From Kitasatospora indigofera (GTDB taxonomy: Bacteria > Actinomycetota > Actinomycetes > Streptomycetales > Streptomycetaceae), in the NCBI RefSeq assembly GCF_014655955.1, contig NZ_BNBO01000013.1, positions 101,732-165,731 on the forward strand: a stretch of DNA of 64,000 nucleotides. The letters run 5' to 3'. The notes beneath the pieces are model-generated. The model was not told the DNA's origin. It made no database searches and saw only the letters and a program-made list of their open reading frames with translations. Position numbers and translations under genes: made by a program. Positions 1 to 7,571 of this stretch are shown here, piece by piece (position 1 is the stretch's first letter; each line of letters begins with the position of its first letter).

Positions 1-414
1 CCCGCGCAGCGCGACCGGGTCGACCTGCTCCAGGCTGTCGTTGATGGCGCCGCGCAGCCGGGCGTGGTCGGCGCCGTCCGTGAACAGGGCGTTCGGACGG
101 TAGGCCATCATCGGCAGCGCGGGGCTGTCCGGGGCGATCGCCCCGCGGTTCAGGTCCTTCCAGCGGCGCGGGTCCTTGGAGAAGGTCTCCGGGGTGCGCA
201 GCACGTCCAGCGCGGCCGCGTACGAGGTGACCAGGGTGGCCCGCACGCCCGGGTACAGCTCGACCGGGGCGGCCGCGCCGTACTGCCGCAGGTGCGCGTA
301 GACGGCGTCCGGGTCGGTGGCGAACTCCTTGTCGTACAGCGGGAATCCGAAGGCCGCGGGGGCACCGTCGGCGTTGTGCGCCGGGCAGCCCGGGGGCGGG
401 GCGGGGTGGGTCAC
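1..414 (-). CDS. cvnE: Cytochrome P450, N-terminal part (conservon cvnE-type), cut by window edge
   Basis: The N-terminal 138 codons of a P450 reading off the left edge. It starts at a GTG (414-412) that overlaps the stop of the upstream GTPase gene as GTGA, so the two are translationally coupled. The fragment has the usual start of soluble actinobacterial P450s: a Pro-rich leader, a meander with DPDAVYAHLR, then the helix C signature FTDGADHARLR, whose His and Arg contact a haem propionate. The I-helix and Cys-ligand region lie outside the window. Its place after cvnD matches the cvnE position of streptomycete conservons, where a P450 is often the last gene. Substrate and redox partner cannot be inferred. 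The family call is secure; the cvnE label rests on context. Confidence 0.9.
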   Translation of the reverse strand, partial: MTHPAPPPGCPAHNADGAPAAFGFPLYDKEFATDPDAVYAHLRQYGAAAPVELYPGVRATLVTSYAAALDVLRTPETFSKDPRRWKDLNRGAIAPDSPALPMMAYRPNALFTDGADHARLRGAINDSLEQVDPVALRG

Positions 415-1019
415 GCGGGCTCCAGTTCGGTGGGGTCCTCGACGCGGGCGGAGAGGTACTCGACGAGCGTCACCAGGGCGCGGGTCGCCGAGCCGGTGTC
501 CCGGGCGTCGCAGCTGACCAGGGGGGTGTCGGGGAGCAGGTCGAGCGCTTCGCGCAGCTCCTCCTCGGCGAACTCCGGTGCGCCGTCGAAGCGGTTGACG
601 GCGACGGCGTACGGCAGGCCGTGCTCCTCCAGCAGGTCCATCACGGCGAAGGACTGCTCCAGCCGGCGGGTGTCGGTGAGCACCAGCGCGCCGAGCGCCC
701 CGTAGGCCATGTCCCGCCAGAGCGGGGTGAAGCGCTGCTGTCCCGGCGCGCCGAAGAGGTAGAGCACCAGGCTCTTGCTGAGCGTGAGCCGGCCGAAGTC
801 CAGGGCGACGGTGGTGGTGTCCTTGCCGTGCACGCCGGCCAGGTCGTCGACCAGGGCGCCGGCCTGGGTCATCCGCTCCTCGGTCCGCAGCGGCGGGATC
901 TCGGAGAGGGTGCCGACGAAGGTGGTCTTGCCGACCGCGAAGTGCCCGACGACCAGCAGCTTGACGGCGGTCCGCACACTCGGGGCCAGGTAGATGTCAG
1001 AGACGGGCCCGGAGGCCAT
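411..1019 (-). CDS. cvnD: Conservon small GTPase (CvnD-type)
   Basis: A 202-residue Ras-like GTPase. The P-loop GHFAVGKT is at residues 25-32, the G3-like motif LFGAPGQ near residue 90, and a G4-type NRFD where NKxD is usual. In conservons this GTPase is thought to act at the membrane with a sensor-kinase-like CvnA, a roadblock protein CvnB and a DUF742 protein CvnC, resembling a eukaryotic G-protein module. Its start overlaps the end of cvnC by 23 bases and its stop overlaps the P450 start, so it sits inside a tightly packed operon of five genes. Length and motifs are normal for the family. Confidence 0.95.
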   Translation of the reverse strand: MASGPVSDIYLAPSVRTAVKLLVVGHFAVGKTTFVGTLSEIPPLRTEERMTQAGALVDDLAGVHGKDTTTVALDFGRLTLSKSLVLYLFGAPGQQRFTPLWRDMAYGALGALVLTDTRRLEQSFAVMDLLEEHGLPYAVAVNRFDGAPEFAEEELREALDLLPDTPLVSCDARDTGSATRALVTLVEYLSARVEDPTELEPA

Positions 1020-1353
1020 CCAGTACCTCCCGCAGAAGCTGGGAATCGGGTTGCGCGGCGCGCGGCACGGCGGCCCTGGTGAGGATGTGGCCGCTGTCGA
1101 CCAGGTCGCCGAGCAGCACCTTGGTGACGCTCACCGGCAGGTGCAGGTGGCCGGCCACCTCGGCCACCGACAGGGCGCCGAGCAGGCAGAGTTCGACGAT
1201 CCGGCGGCGTTCCGGGCTGAGCCCGGCGAGCGGGCGGTCCGGCATCGCGCTGACCAGGGTGACCAGGTCGAAGGTGTTGCGGCTGGGGTGGGACCTGCCG
1301 TCGGTCACCACGTACGGCCGGACCAGGCCCTTCAGCCGCCGGGCGCCGCTCAT
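997..1353 (-). CDS. cvnC: DUF742 protein (CvnC-type)
   Basis: A 118-residue DUF742 protein. The hallmark RLKGLVRPYVVTDGRS is at the N-terminus, followed by a winged-helix-like stretch around VAEVAGHLHLPVSVTKVLLGDL and the closing DSQLLREVLDGLRARL. I chose the ATG at 1353 because it overlaps the roadblock gene stop as ATGA, like the other junctions of this operon; upstream in-frame sequence lies wholly inside cvnB. DUF742 proteins are found almost only in conservons, where they are proposed to bridge the roadblock protein and the GTPase. The biochemical role is not established. Confidence 0.93.
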   Translation of the reverse strand: MSGARRLKGLVRPYVVTDGRSHPSRNTFDLVTLVSAMPDRPLAGLSPERRRIVELCLLGALSVAEVAGHLHLPVSVTKVLLGDLVDSGHILTRAAVPRAAQPDSQLLREVLDGLRARL

Positions 1354-1775
1354 GTCCGGAGGCCGGCGTCGTGGCGCGGCGGGCTGGTGAGTTCCTTGCC
1401 CAGCCGGTCGACCAGCTTCTGCATCCGGTAGCTGACGGCCTCCATGTCCACGGTCTCGCTCGCGGAGACCGCCAGGTAGGCGCCCGGGCCGGCGGCCACC
1501 AGGAAGACGTAGCCGTCGGCGAACTCGATCAGCGTCTGCCGCCAGGGGGTGCCCTCGCGGCCGGCGAACCCGGAGGTGGAGCGGCTGATCGACTGGAGGC
1601 CGGAGAGGGCGGCGGCCTGTCGGTCGGCCTCGTCGCGGGAGATCCCGCGGGAGTGCGCGCGCAGGAGGCCGTCGGCGGACAGCAGGATGGCGTGCCGTGC
1701 CTCGGGCACCAGCAGGACGTCGTCGAGCATCCACCCGAGTTCGTTGTCCAGGTGGCTGTTGAGCGGGCTGTTCAT
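1350..1775 (-). CDS. cvnB: Roadblock/LC7 domain protein (CvnB-type)
   Basis: A 141-residue Roadblock/LC7 protein. Typical elements are LGWMLDDVLLVPEARHAILLSADGLL near the N-terminus, a central GREGTPWRQTLIEF and a C-terminal amphipathic helix. Roadblock proteins of this family act as regulators of small GTPases and usually dimerise. Both ends overlap neighbours by four bases (ATGA), so it is coupled to cvnA upstream and cvnC downstream. Nothing in it departs from the family. Confidence 0.94.
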   Translation of the reverse strand: MNSPLNSHLDNELGWMLDDVLLVPEARHAILLSADGLLRAHSRGISRDEADRQAAALSGLQSISRSTSGFAGREGTPWRQTLIEFADGYVFLVAAGPGAYLAVSASETVDMEAVSYRMQKLVDRLGKELTSPPRHDAGLRT

Positions 1776-3121
1776 GCCTGCGGGGTCCCTTCGGGATCGG
1801 TGGTCTCGGCGCGTCCGGCCCGGGTGCCGCGGGCGAAGGCGCCCATCCGGCGTGCGGTGTCCTCGGCGGAACGTCCCCAGGCGTCGTCCCAGTCGGCCTC
1901 CGAACCGAGCCGGGCGTCCGCGGCGGGCCGCACGGCGGCGGCCTGCTCCGGGGAGGCGTGCCGCCGGCGCCGCTTGGGCAGGCCGCCGACGGTCTGCCCG
2001 AGCGGCGCGGCCGGGAAGGCCCGGTCAGGTGCGGGGGCGGGGGCCGGGGCAGGGACGGAGCGCACGGCGGGGGCGGGAGCCGGCGGCGCGGCGGCGGCGG
2101 GCTCCGGCTCGGTCTCGGGTTCGGGCTGGGTCAGCAGGGCGCTCGGCAGGAACAGCACCGCGCGCACCCCGCCGTACGGCGAGCGGGTGTCGACGGAGAC
2201 GCTGAAGCCGTAGCGGGCGGCGAGCACGCCGATCACCGCGAAGCCGAACTGCGGCGGGTCGCCGAGCTGGGTGACGTCCACCGCCCGCTGCCCGGAGAGC
2301 AGTTGGCCGGCCCGACGGACCTCGCGCTCGTCCATCCCGACCCCGGCGTCGTCGATCACCACGCAGGCGCCGTTGTGCGCGGGCTGGAGGTTGACCTCCA
2401 CCGTGGTGTTGGGCTGGGAGTGCCGGGCCGCGTTGTCGAGCAGCTCGGCCACCGCGAGCACCACCGGCTCCACCGCCCGGCTGACCACGGCGAGTTCGTG
2501 CTGCGTCCGGACCTCGACCCGCCGGTAGTCCCGGATCCGCGACTTCGCGCCGCGCACCACGTCGGAGAGCGCGGAGACCCGGCGCTGGCGGCCCGGCCAG
2601 GAGCCGCAGAGCACGGCGATCGCCTGGGCGCGGCGGCCGAACTGCGAGTTGGCGTGGTCGATCTCCAGCAGGTCGCGCAGCACGTCGGGGTCGTCGTGGC
2701 GGTCCTGCATGTCGGAGATGGAGAGCTGCTGCTCGTTGGCCAGCCCCTGGAGGGAGCGGACGGCGCCCTTGAGCGCCGTCTTCGCGGACTGGTCGGCGCG
2801 GTCCCTGGCCAGCGCCGCGGCGCCCGCGAACTGCTCCAGCACGCTGTCCAGGTGGCCGGCGAACGCCGTCCCGGCGAGCCGCGCGTCGGCGGCCGGCGGG
2901 AGGTCGTGGGGCGCGGCGTACGGCGCCGCGGCGAGCGCCGGTGCCTGTACGGCGGCCAGCCGGTGGGCGGCCTCGTCCCTGGCGGCCACGGAGTCCTCCA
3001 GGGCGCCGATCCGCTCGCCGAGCGAGCCGGTGATCCGCCGCTGGCGCAGCAGCAGGACGGCGGCGGCGGGCGCCCCGACCGCCAGGCACCATGAAACGGC
3101 GTCCGGTATGTGTGGGGTCAT
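1772..3121 (-). CDS. cvnA: Conservon membrane sensor ATPase (CvnA-type, histidine-kinase-like)
   Basis: A 449-residue protein that begins the conservon operon. One membrane segment lies at about residues 8-25, then a coiled region, then a GHKL ATPase domain with the N box ELLDNAARHS, G1 DDAGVGMD and G2 GFAVIGVLAARYG. The canonical phospho-acceptor H box is not evident. In this family the domain resembles histidine kinases, but phosphotransfer is not the accepted role. The C-terminal quarter (after about residue 335) is a Pro/Glu-rich tail, likely unstructured. The ATG at 3121 follows a GAGGAT ribosome site that lies directly after a hairpin at 3133-3150. Conservons have been linked to development and antibiotic output in streptomycetes. 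Confidence 0.93.
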   Translation of the reverse strand: MTPHIPDAVSWCLAVGAPAAAVLLLRQRRITGSLGERIGALEDSVAARDEAAHRLAAVQAPALAAAPYAAPHDLPPAADARLAGTAFAGHLDSVLEQFAGAAALARDRADQSAKTALKGAVRSLQGLANEQQLSISDMQDRHDDPDVLRDLLEIDHANSQFGRRAQAIAVLCGSWPGRQRRVSALSDVVRGAKSRIRDYRRVEVRTQHELAVVSRAVEPVVLAVAELLDNAARHSQPNTTVEVNLQPAHNGACVVIDDAGVGMDEREVRRAGQLLSGQRAVDVTQLGDPPQFGFAVIGVLAARYGFSVSVDTRSPYGGVRAVLFLPSALLTQPEPETEPEPAAAAPPAPAPAVRSVPAPAPAPAPDRAFPAAPLGQTVGGLPKRRRRHASPEQAAAVRPAADARLGSEADWDDAWGRSAEDTARRMGAFARGTRAGRAETTDPEGTPQA

Positions 3122-3132
3122 CAGATCCTCGT

Positions 3133-3150
3133 GGCGGAATTCGAACCGCC
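3133..3150 (-). promoter_or_regulatory. Hairpin next to the cvnA ribosome binding site, T-arm-like
   Basis: A GGCGG stem, an eight-base loop and a CCGCC stem end two bases before the ribosome site of cvnA (minus-strand GAGGAT). The loop on the minus strand reads TTCGAATT, like a tRNA T-loop with one extra base. It could modulate translation start of the conservon. No cloverleaf can be folded around it, so it is not a tRNA gene. Confidence 0.45.
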
Positions 3151-3495
3151 GATGGGTGACAGGCCGCGGTCATCCTAAGCGGATCGACGACGCATTGTCA
3201 GAGGTTCGTCTCGCATGGTGATCTGACGAACACTTTTTTGATGTTGCGTCAATGTGATTGCAATGGAGCGGTTTTGTCGAAAATCGAACTGTTCGGATCG
3301 CACTCGAAGCCACTTCTGCCACCCTGGCCCTGGCGGTCCCACCAGGGCCAATGGCCCCATCGGCACCGCCTGTTCGGCCGCGACAGCGGGGTGCCTGCCG
3401 GGGGCGCCGGGGCGGCCCCTGTGCGGCCCTCCGGGCCCGGCGCCGCGGCGGAAAGTCGTCGGCCGGTCCGCCCCGGCCGGCGGCGGGAGTGGAGC

Positions 3496-3524
3496 CAGGG
3501 GCAGGGGCAGGGGCAGGGGCAGGG
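3496..3524. repeat. Short CAGGGG tandem repeat
   Basis: Between four and five head-to-tail copies of a six-base unit CAGGGG in non-coding DNA between cvnA and tatA. G-runs on the plus strand could form a G-quadruplex. No function is apparent. Confidence 0.7.
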
Positions 3525-3601
3525 ATGGCGGCGGAGGCAGGGTCCCGGGGGCGGCGGGGTGCGCGGATCCTCGGGGCGGCGCCGGCGGGCCCGAACAGCA
3601 A

Positions 3602-3638
3602 CGGAGCCCGCATCCGTCGGGGACGGATCGCGGGCTCC
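3602..3638 (-). terminator. Terminator hairpin after tatA
   Basis: Long inverted repeat GGAGCCCGC-ATCCGT / ACGGAT-CGCGGGCTCC with a four-base loop and one bulged base, 25 bases after the tatA stop. There is no U-tract, as is common for terminators in streptomycetes. Confidence 0.75.
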
Positions 3639-3663
3639 GCGGAGCGTTCGGGTGCGGCCGGGC

Positions 3664-3960
3664 TCAGGCGCCGGTGGCCGACTTGGTGTTCTCGGAGGCC
3701 GTGGTGACGTTCGACGGCGTCACGGCCGCCGGGCGCGGCTGCTCGGGCGCCGGCGTCGCGGTGGACGCGGCGGTGGCGTTCGAGGGGGCACCGTCGGCCG
3801 GCGCGTCGTCCTCGCGCAGGGCCTTGGTCTCCGCCTTGAGGATGCGCATCGACTTGCCGAGCCCGCGGGCCATCTCGGGCAGCTTCTTCGATCCGAAGAG
3901 CAGGATAATGACAGCCAGCACCACCAGGAGGTGCCAGGGCTCCAGACCGTTACGCAGCAT
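3664..3960 (-). CDS. tatA: Sec-independent translocase subunit TatA
   Basis: A 98-residue TatA/Hcf106-family protein. The N-terminus has the single membrane helix [16 protein letters not shown], then the conserved hinge [16 protein letters not shown] and an amphipathic helix, followed by an acidic and Ala/Pro/Thr-rich tail. TatA oligomers form the pore for folded, twin-arginine-signal proteins. I start at the ATG at 3960 because the membrane helix begins just after it; a longer in-frame start at 4005 would add 15 charged residues not seen in TatA. No tatB or tatC lies in the window, so this may be an extra copy or a stand-alone tatA. It is transcribed alone, between two hairpins. Confidence 0.93.
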   Translation of the reverse strand: MLRNGLEPWHLLVVLAVIILLFGSKKLPEMARGLGKSMRILKAETKALREDDAPADGAPSNATAASTATPAPEQPRPAAVTPSNVTTASENTKSATGA

Positions 3961-4179
3961 CCCTGACCACCGGTCCCTTCGATTCTCGCCGTTGTCGCCG
4001 GGCAAATCGCCCGGCCTGGCCAGTATGCCTGGCGAAGACGGCGAACGTATACACCGGGCGGGAAACGGTGGTCAAAGAGCCGGAGCCGTAGGGGTGGATT
4101 CCGGGGCATCGGCCGGGGCCTCCGCGCGGACCGTCCGGCCGCCCGGAAACCGCTGCTGACCTGCGGGGGAAACGCAGCG

Positions 4180-4207
4180 GAGCCCCCTCCCGGCCGGGAG
4201 GGGGCTC
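4180..4207 (-). terminator. Terminator palindrome after the MFS efflux gene
   Basis: A perfect palindrome, GAGCCCCCTCCCGG followed by CCGGGAGGGGGCTC, with no U-tract, placed 54 bases past the stop of the minus-strand efflux gene. It would end that transcript before tatA. Confidence 0.75.
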
Positions 4208-4261
4208 TCGATGACCCGCGTGGCCCGGCGACCGGGCGATCTCACTCCTGCGGGCGGCCGG

Positions 4262-5848
4262 TCAGACCGCGGCCGGCTCCTGCCCGCCGTGCTCCGGCTC
4301 GCCCTGCTCCGGCCCGGCCGGGGCGGTCGGGGCGGCCGGCACCGGCAGGTGCCGCATCAGACGGTGGGCCGCCACCGAGGCGCCGAGCAGGAAGACCAGC
4401 CCGACCACCGCGGCCACGTGCATGCCGTCCGTGAAGGCGGACCGGCCGGCCTCCAGCAGGTCGCCGCCGAGCCGGCCCGGCAGCTGCCCGGCCACCGAGA
4501 CCGCTCCGCCCAGCGTGTCGTGCGCGGCCTTCGCCGCCTCGCCGTCCAGCCCGGCCGGCAGCCGGCCGTCCAGCCGGCCCTTGTAGATCGCGGCACCGGC
4601 GGCGCCGAGCAGGGCGATGCCCAGCGAGCTGCCCAGCTCGACGGCCGTCTCGGAGGTGGCGGAGGCGGCGCCGGCCTGCTCCGGCGGCGCGGCGGCGACC
4701 ACCATCTCGGCGGTGAGGGTCATGGTGCCGACGCTGCCGGCGGCCAGCACGCCGGCGGCGACCAGGATCAGGGCGAGCGGGGAGTCCGGGCCGACCAGCG
4801 TCATCATCCCGAAGCCGGCCGCGCCGACCAGGAACCCGCCGGCCATCAGGTGCGCCGGGCGGACCTTGCCGGCCAGGGCGCCGGCCAGGCCGACCGCCGC
4901 GCCGACGCCGACGCTCGGCACCAGCGCCCAGAGCGAGGCGGCCAGCGGGCTCATGCCCTTGACCAACTGCAGGTACTGCGAGGTGAAGAGGGCGAAGCCC
5001 ATCATCGCGAACATCGCGATGGTGTTGACGGTGATCGCGCCGCTGAAGGTGCGGATGCGGAACAGGCCGAGGTCGATCAGCGGGTGGGCGGCGGTGCGCT
5101 GACGCAGGACGAAGGCGGTGCCGATCAGCAGTCCGATCGGCAGGGCGAGGGCCGGCAGCAGGCTCCAGCCGTCCACCGCGACGGTCTTGACGCCGTAGAC
5201 GACCGGCAGGATCGCGGCCATCGAGAGGACCGCGCCGGGCAGGTCGAAGCGGCCGGCCTTCGGCGCGCGGTACTCGGGGAGCAGGAACGGCGCGGCGACC
5301 AGCACCAGGGCCATCACGGGGAGGGCGATCAGGAAGGCCGACCCCCACCAGAAGTGGTCCAGCAGCAGACCGCCGGCCACCGGACCGAGGGTGGCGCCCC
5401 CGGTCAGCACCCCGCCCCAGGCGGCGAGCGCCACCTGGCGCTGCTTCGGGTCGTGGAACATGTTGCGGATCAGCGCGAGGGTCGAGGGCATCACGGTGGC
5501 CCCGGTGATGCCGAGCACGGCCCGGGCGGCGATCAGCTGGTCCGCACTGCCGGACCAGGCGGCCAGCAGCGAGGCCCCGGCGAAGCCCGCGGCGCCGATC
5601 ATCAGCAGCCGGCGGCGGCCGATCCGGTCGCCCAGCGCGCCCATCGTGATCAGGAACCCGGCGAGCAGGAAGGAGTACATGTCCATGATCCACAGCTGCT
5701 GGGTGCCGCTCGGCGCCAGGCTCGTGCTGATGAACGGGACGGCGAAGAAGAGGACGCCCATGTCCATGCTCAGGACGAGGACGGGGAGCAGGAGGACGGC
5801 GAGGCCGATCCATTCGCGGCGGCCGGCGGGGCCGTGGGTTGCGGTCAT
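4262..5848 (-). CDS. DHA2-family MFS drug efflux transporter
   Basis: A 528-residue transporter with about 14 hydrophobic segments, the size and layout of the DHA2 (QacA/SmvA/EmrB-like) drug:proton antiporters. The motif A-like loop GALGDRIGRRR lies between helices 2 and 3, and the motif C-like glycine-rich stretch GVLTGGATLGPVAGG is in helix 5. It probably exports a lipophilic or cationic toxic compound; the substrate is unknown. There is no clear ribosome site; the ATG lies seven bases after a TACTGT -10 box, so the mRNA is probably leaderless. It diverges from a TetR gene with a shared control region, the usual arrangement for a repressed pump. Confidence 0.92.
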   Translation of the reverse strand: MTATHGPAGRREWIGLAVLLLPVLVLSMDMGVLFFAVPFISTSLAPSGTQQLWIMDMYSFLLAGFLITMGALGDRIGRRRLLMIGAAGFAGASLLAAWSGSADQLIAARAVLGITGATVMPSTLALIRNMFHDPKQRQVALAAWGGVLTGGATLGPVAGGLLLDHFWWGSAFLIALPVMALVLVAAPFLLPEYRAPKAGRFDLPGAVLSMAAILPVVYGVKTVAVDGWSLLPALALPIGLLIGTAFVLRQRTAAHPLIDLGLFRIRTFSGAITVNTIAMFAMMGFALFTSQYLQLVKGMSPLAASLWALVPSVGVGAAVGLAGALAGKVRPAHLMAGGFLVGAAGFGMMTLVGPDSPLALILVAAGVLAAGSVGTMTLTAEMVVAAAPPEQAGAASATSETAVELGSSLGIALLGAAGAAIYKGRLDGRLPAGLDGEAAKAAHDTLGGAVSVAGQLPGRLGGDLLEAGRSAFTDGMHVAAVVGLVFLLGASVAAHRLMRHLPVPAAPTAPAGPEQGEPEHGGQEPAAV

Positions 5849-5983
5849 GGGGATGACAGTACGAGCGTTTCAGACGCTTGTCTAGTACGTATGTCTAGAT
5901 CGAACGTCTCGCTCTTTCGTCTTACTCAAACGTCTAGGTCATACGTGCAAGACATCCGTCCAGGGCTGTCGTAGCATCGAGCC
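5849..5983. promoter_or_regulatory. Divergent promoter/operator region between MFS pump and TetR
   Basis: Minus strand: -35 TAGACA (5879-5884), 17-base spacer, -10 TACTGT (5856-5861), then seven bases to the pump ATG. Plus strand: -35 AAGACA (5949-5954), 17-base spacer, -10 TAGCAT (5972-5977), then six bases to the TetR ATG. Both transcripts would be leaderless. A palindrome TCTAG-N9-CTAGA at 5881-5899 overlaps the pump -35 box. A diverged copy (CTAGGTCATACGTGCAAGA, 5934-5952) overlaps the TetR -35 box. These are the obvious operators for the adjacent repressor. Promoter boxes are read by eye. Confidence 0.75.
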
Positions 5984-6577
5984 ATGGGAAATCGAGAAGA
6001 CCTGCTGGCCGGGGCCAAGCGCTGCCTGTACGAGAAGGGCTACGGGCGGACCACCGCCCGGGACATCGCCTCCGCCTCGGGGGTCAGCCTGGCGGCCATA
6101 GGCTACCACTTCGGCTCCAAGGAGTCGCTGCTCAACCTGGCGCTGATCGAGGCCGTCGGTGAATGGGGCGGCGCGCTGGCCGCCGCGGTGGCGCGGGCCG
6201 ACGGCGGCACGGACGACCCCGAGGAGCGGTTCGTCGCCGTCTGGGACGGCGTCCTGGAGACCTTCGTCGAACACCGCGGCCTGTGGGCCGCCCAGTTCGA
6301 GGCGATCGCCCAGGTCGAGCACGCCCCCGAACTGAAGGAGCAGCTCGCCGCCGTGCAGAAGGAGGGCCGGCTCGGGCTGGCCGCGCTCTTCCAGGGCCTG
6401 CCAGCGGTGCCGGACAACGAGACCGAGCTGGCCCGGGGCATGTTCTACCAGGCCCTGCTCGCCGGGCTGGCGGCCCAGTGGCTGGCCGCGCCCGAGCTGG
6501 CCCCCACCGGCCGGGACGTGCTGCGCGGCCTGCGGCTGGTCGGCGACAGCGTGCCCCGGACGGTCACGGCGGCCTGA
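5984..6577 (+). CDS. TetR-family repressor of the divergent efflux pump
   Basis: A 197-residue TetR protein. The N-terminal helix-turn-helix covers roughly residues 5-50, with GRTTARDIASASGVSLAAIGYHFGSKESLL. The C-terminal part is an all-helical ligand and dimer domain resembling TetR_C families of multidrug regulators. It most likely represses both itself and the adjacent DHA2 pump through the paired operators between them and is released by a pump substrate. Ligand unknown. Translation is probably leaderless, since the ATG lies six bases past a TAGCAT -10 box. Confidence 0.92.
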   Translation: MGNREDLLAGAKRCLYEKGYGRTTARDIASASGVSLAAIGYHFGSKESLLNLALIEAVGEWGGALAAAVARADGGTDDPEERFVAVWDGVLETFVEHRGLWAAQFEAIAQVEHAPELKEQLAAVQKEGRLGLAALFQGLPAVPDNETELARGMFYQALLAGLAAQWLAAPELAPTGRDVLRGLRLVGDSVPRTVTAA

Positions 6578-6625
6578 GGGCCCGACGGGTACGGAAGGCC
6601 CGCGGTCCGTCCGGCGGCCGCCGGG

Positions 6626-6943
6626 TCAGTTGGTGACGGCGGTCAGCAGGACCACCGAGTCCACGTGCGCCAGCAGCCCGTGCCGCTCCTGCGGGATCGG
6701 GTGCAACTGCCCGGTGGACAGCTCCAGCCGCCGGCCCGCGATGGTCAGCGACACCCGGCCGCGCAGGACCTGCAGGCTCGCGGCGCTCGGCGCGTTGTGC
6801 TCGTCCAGGGCGGTGCCGGCGGTGAGCGCGATCACCGTCTGGCGCAGCACGCCGTCGTGGATCAGCAGGTGGGCGCTGCGGCCGTGCGCGCTGGCGGCGG
6901 CCTTGGCGGCCTGTTCGTCGGCGAGCTGTACGAGATCGTCCAT
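6626..6943 (-). CDS. Cupin-domain protein
   Basis: A 105-residue single-domain cupin. The segment TVIALTAGTALDEHNAPSAASLQVLRG matches a reduced cupin motif 1 and GQLHPIPQERHGLLA a motif 2. The usual metal-binding HxH pair in motif 1 is reduced to one His (EHN), so metal binding is uncertain. A clear AGGAGG ribosome site precedes the ATG. It converges with the TetR gene, only 48 bases away, and is probably monocistronic. Small cupins of this type in actinobacteria are often annotated as stress or LuxR-linked proteins, but no function can be assigned here. Confidence 0.85.
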   Translation of the reverse strand: MDDLVQLADEQAAKAAASAHGRSAHLLIHDGVLRQTVIALTAGTALDEHNAPSAASLQVLRGRVSLTIAGRRLELSTGQLHPIPQERHGLLAHVDSVVLLTAVTN

Positions 6944-7166
6944 CGCGTCCTCCTGGAGGGGCCCCCACCCGGGACCCTAGGGCCGACCGGCCCGGCTCCG
7001 CATGCCGGGCGCGCCCGCCGTCCGCCCGCCGTGGCGACGTCGTGGGGCCCGCCGTGCCGGCCGTCGTGCGGCCCGCCGGGTGAGCCCGCTACCCGGTCGG
7101 AGCAATTCCGCGCGACCCCGGCCCGTCCGGGATGCGGGGGTGGGCGGGCTCGCGGATGGTGGACCC

Positions 7167-7430
7167 ATGGCGAATCAGAATGTCCTCAGTGGAATCCAGC
7201 TCAACCGTGGCCTGCTGGTCGGCGGTGTGGTGCTCACCGGTGTCGGAGCCGTCCTCGGCCTGGCCGGTGCCGTGATGGTGAGCGTGTCCATCGCGTCCGC
7301 CGGGCGTAGTTGGGTGCGGCAGTTGGACACCCCGCCGTCCCAGCTGGCGAGCCGCAAGCTGCAAGACGCCAAGGCCGCCTCGATGGCGGGCTGGGAAGTC
7401 TGGCGCGCGCAGCAGGGCTCGTCGAACTGA
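7167..7430 (+). CDS. Small single-helix membrane protein, unknown function
   Basis: An 87-residue protein. One strongly hydrophobic segment (about residues 14-41, GLLVGGVVLTGVGAVLGLAGAVMV) is followed by a soluble tail with Arg/Trp residues (GRSWVRQL, GWEVWRAQQ). The ATG at 7167 gives this membrane segment at the right distance from the N-terminus; the ribosome site is weak. The codon pattern is coding-like and the opposite-strand ORFs are shadows. I do not recognise the family beyond a general resemblance to short actinobacterial membrane proteins. Confidence 0.7.
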   Translation: MANQNVLSGIQLNRGLLVGGVVLTGVGAVLGLAGAVMVSVSIASAGRSWVRQLDTPPSQLASRKLQDAKAASMAGWEVWRAQQGSSN

Positions 7431-7571
7431 CCGCCCGGGGCGGCCCGGCCCCCGGGCCCGCCGTCCCCGTACGGTTCGCCGGCCCGTGCCGCCCCGGCAG
7501 TCCGCCGGGGCGGCCGCGCCGTGCGCCGGTCGCGGGCGCGTCGTAGGCGGGTCGCCGGCGGGCCGAGGCGG

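Larger units (their letters stand above)
3122..3663. other. Gene-free region upstream of cvnA and downstream of tatA
   Basis: About 540 bases without a convincing gene. Nearest cvnA it holds a hairpin (3133-3150) and an unusually AT-rich stretch (about 3195-3300) which is the likely promoter zone of the minus-strand conservon; a TTGACG hexamer on the minus strand near 3248 is a possible -35 box, but no clear -10 box stands out. A short CAGGGG tandem repeat lies at 3496-3524 and the tatA terminator at 3602-3638. ORFs here are low-complexity and not supported. Confidence 0.6.

Noticed and set aside
3112..3182. Possible tRNA gene suggested by GGCGGTTCGAATTCCGCC
   Set aside because: The T-loop has eight bases, the acceptor and D-arm cannot be formed at the right distances, and the candidate is only about 62 bases long.
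3175..3366. A 63-codon ORF upstream of cvnA on the minus strand
   Set aside because: It runs through the AT-rich promoter zone, has no ribosome site and no third-position GC bias.
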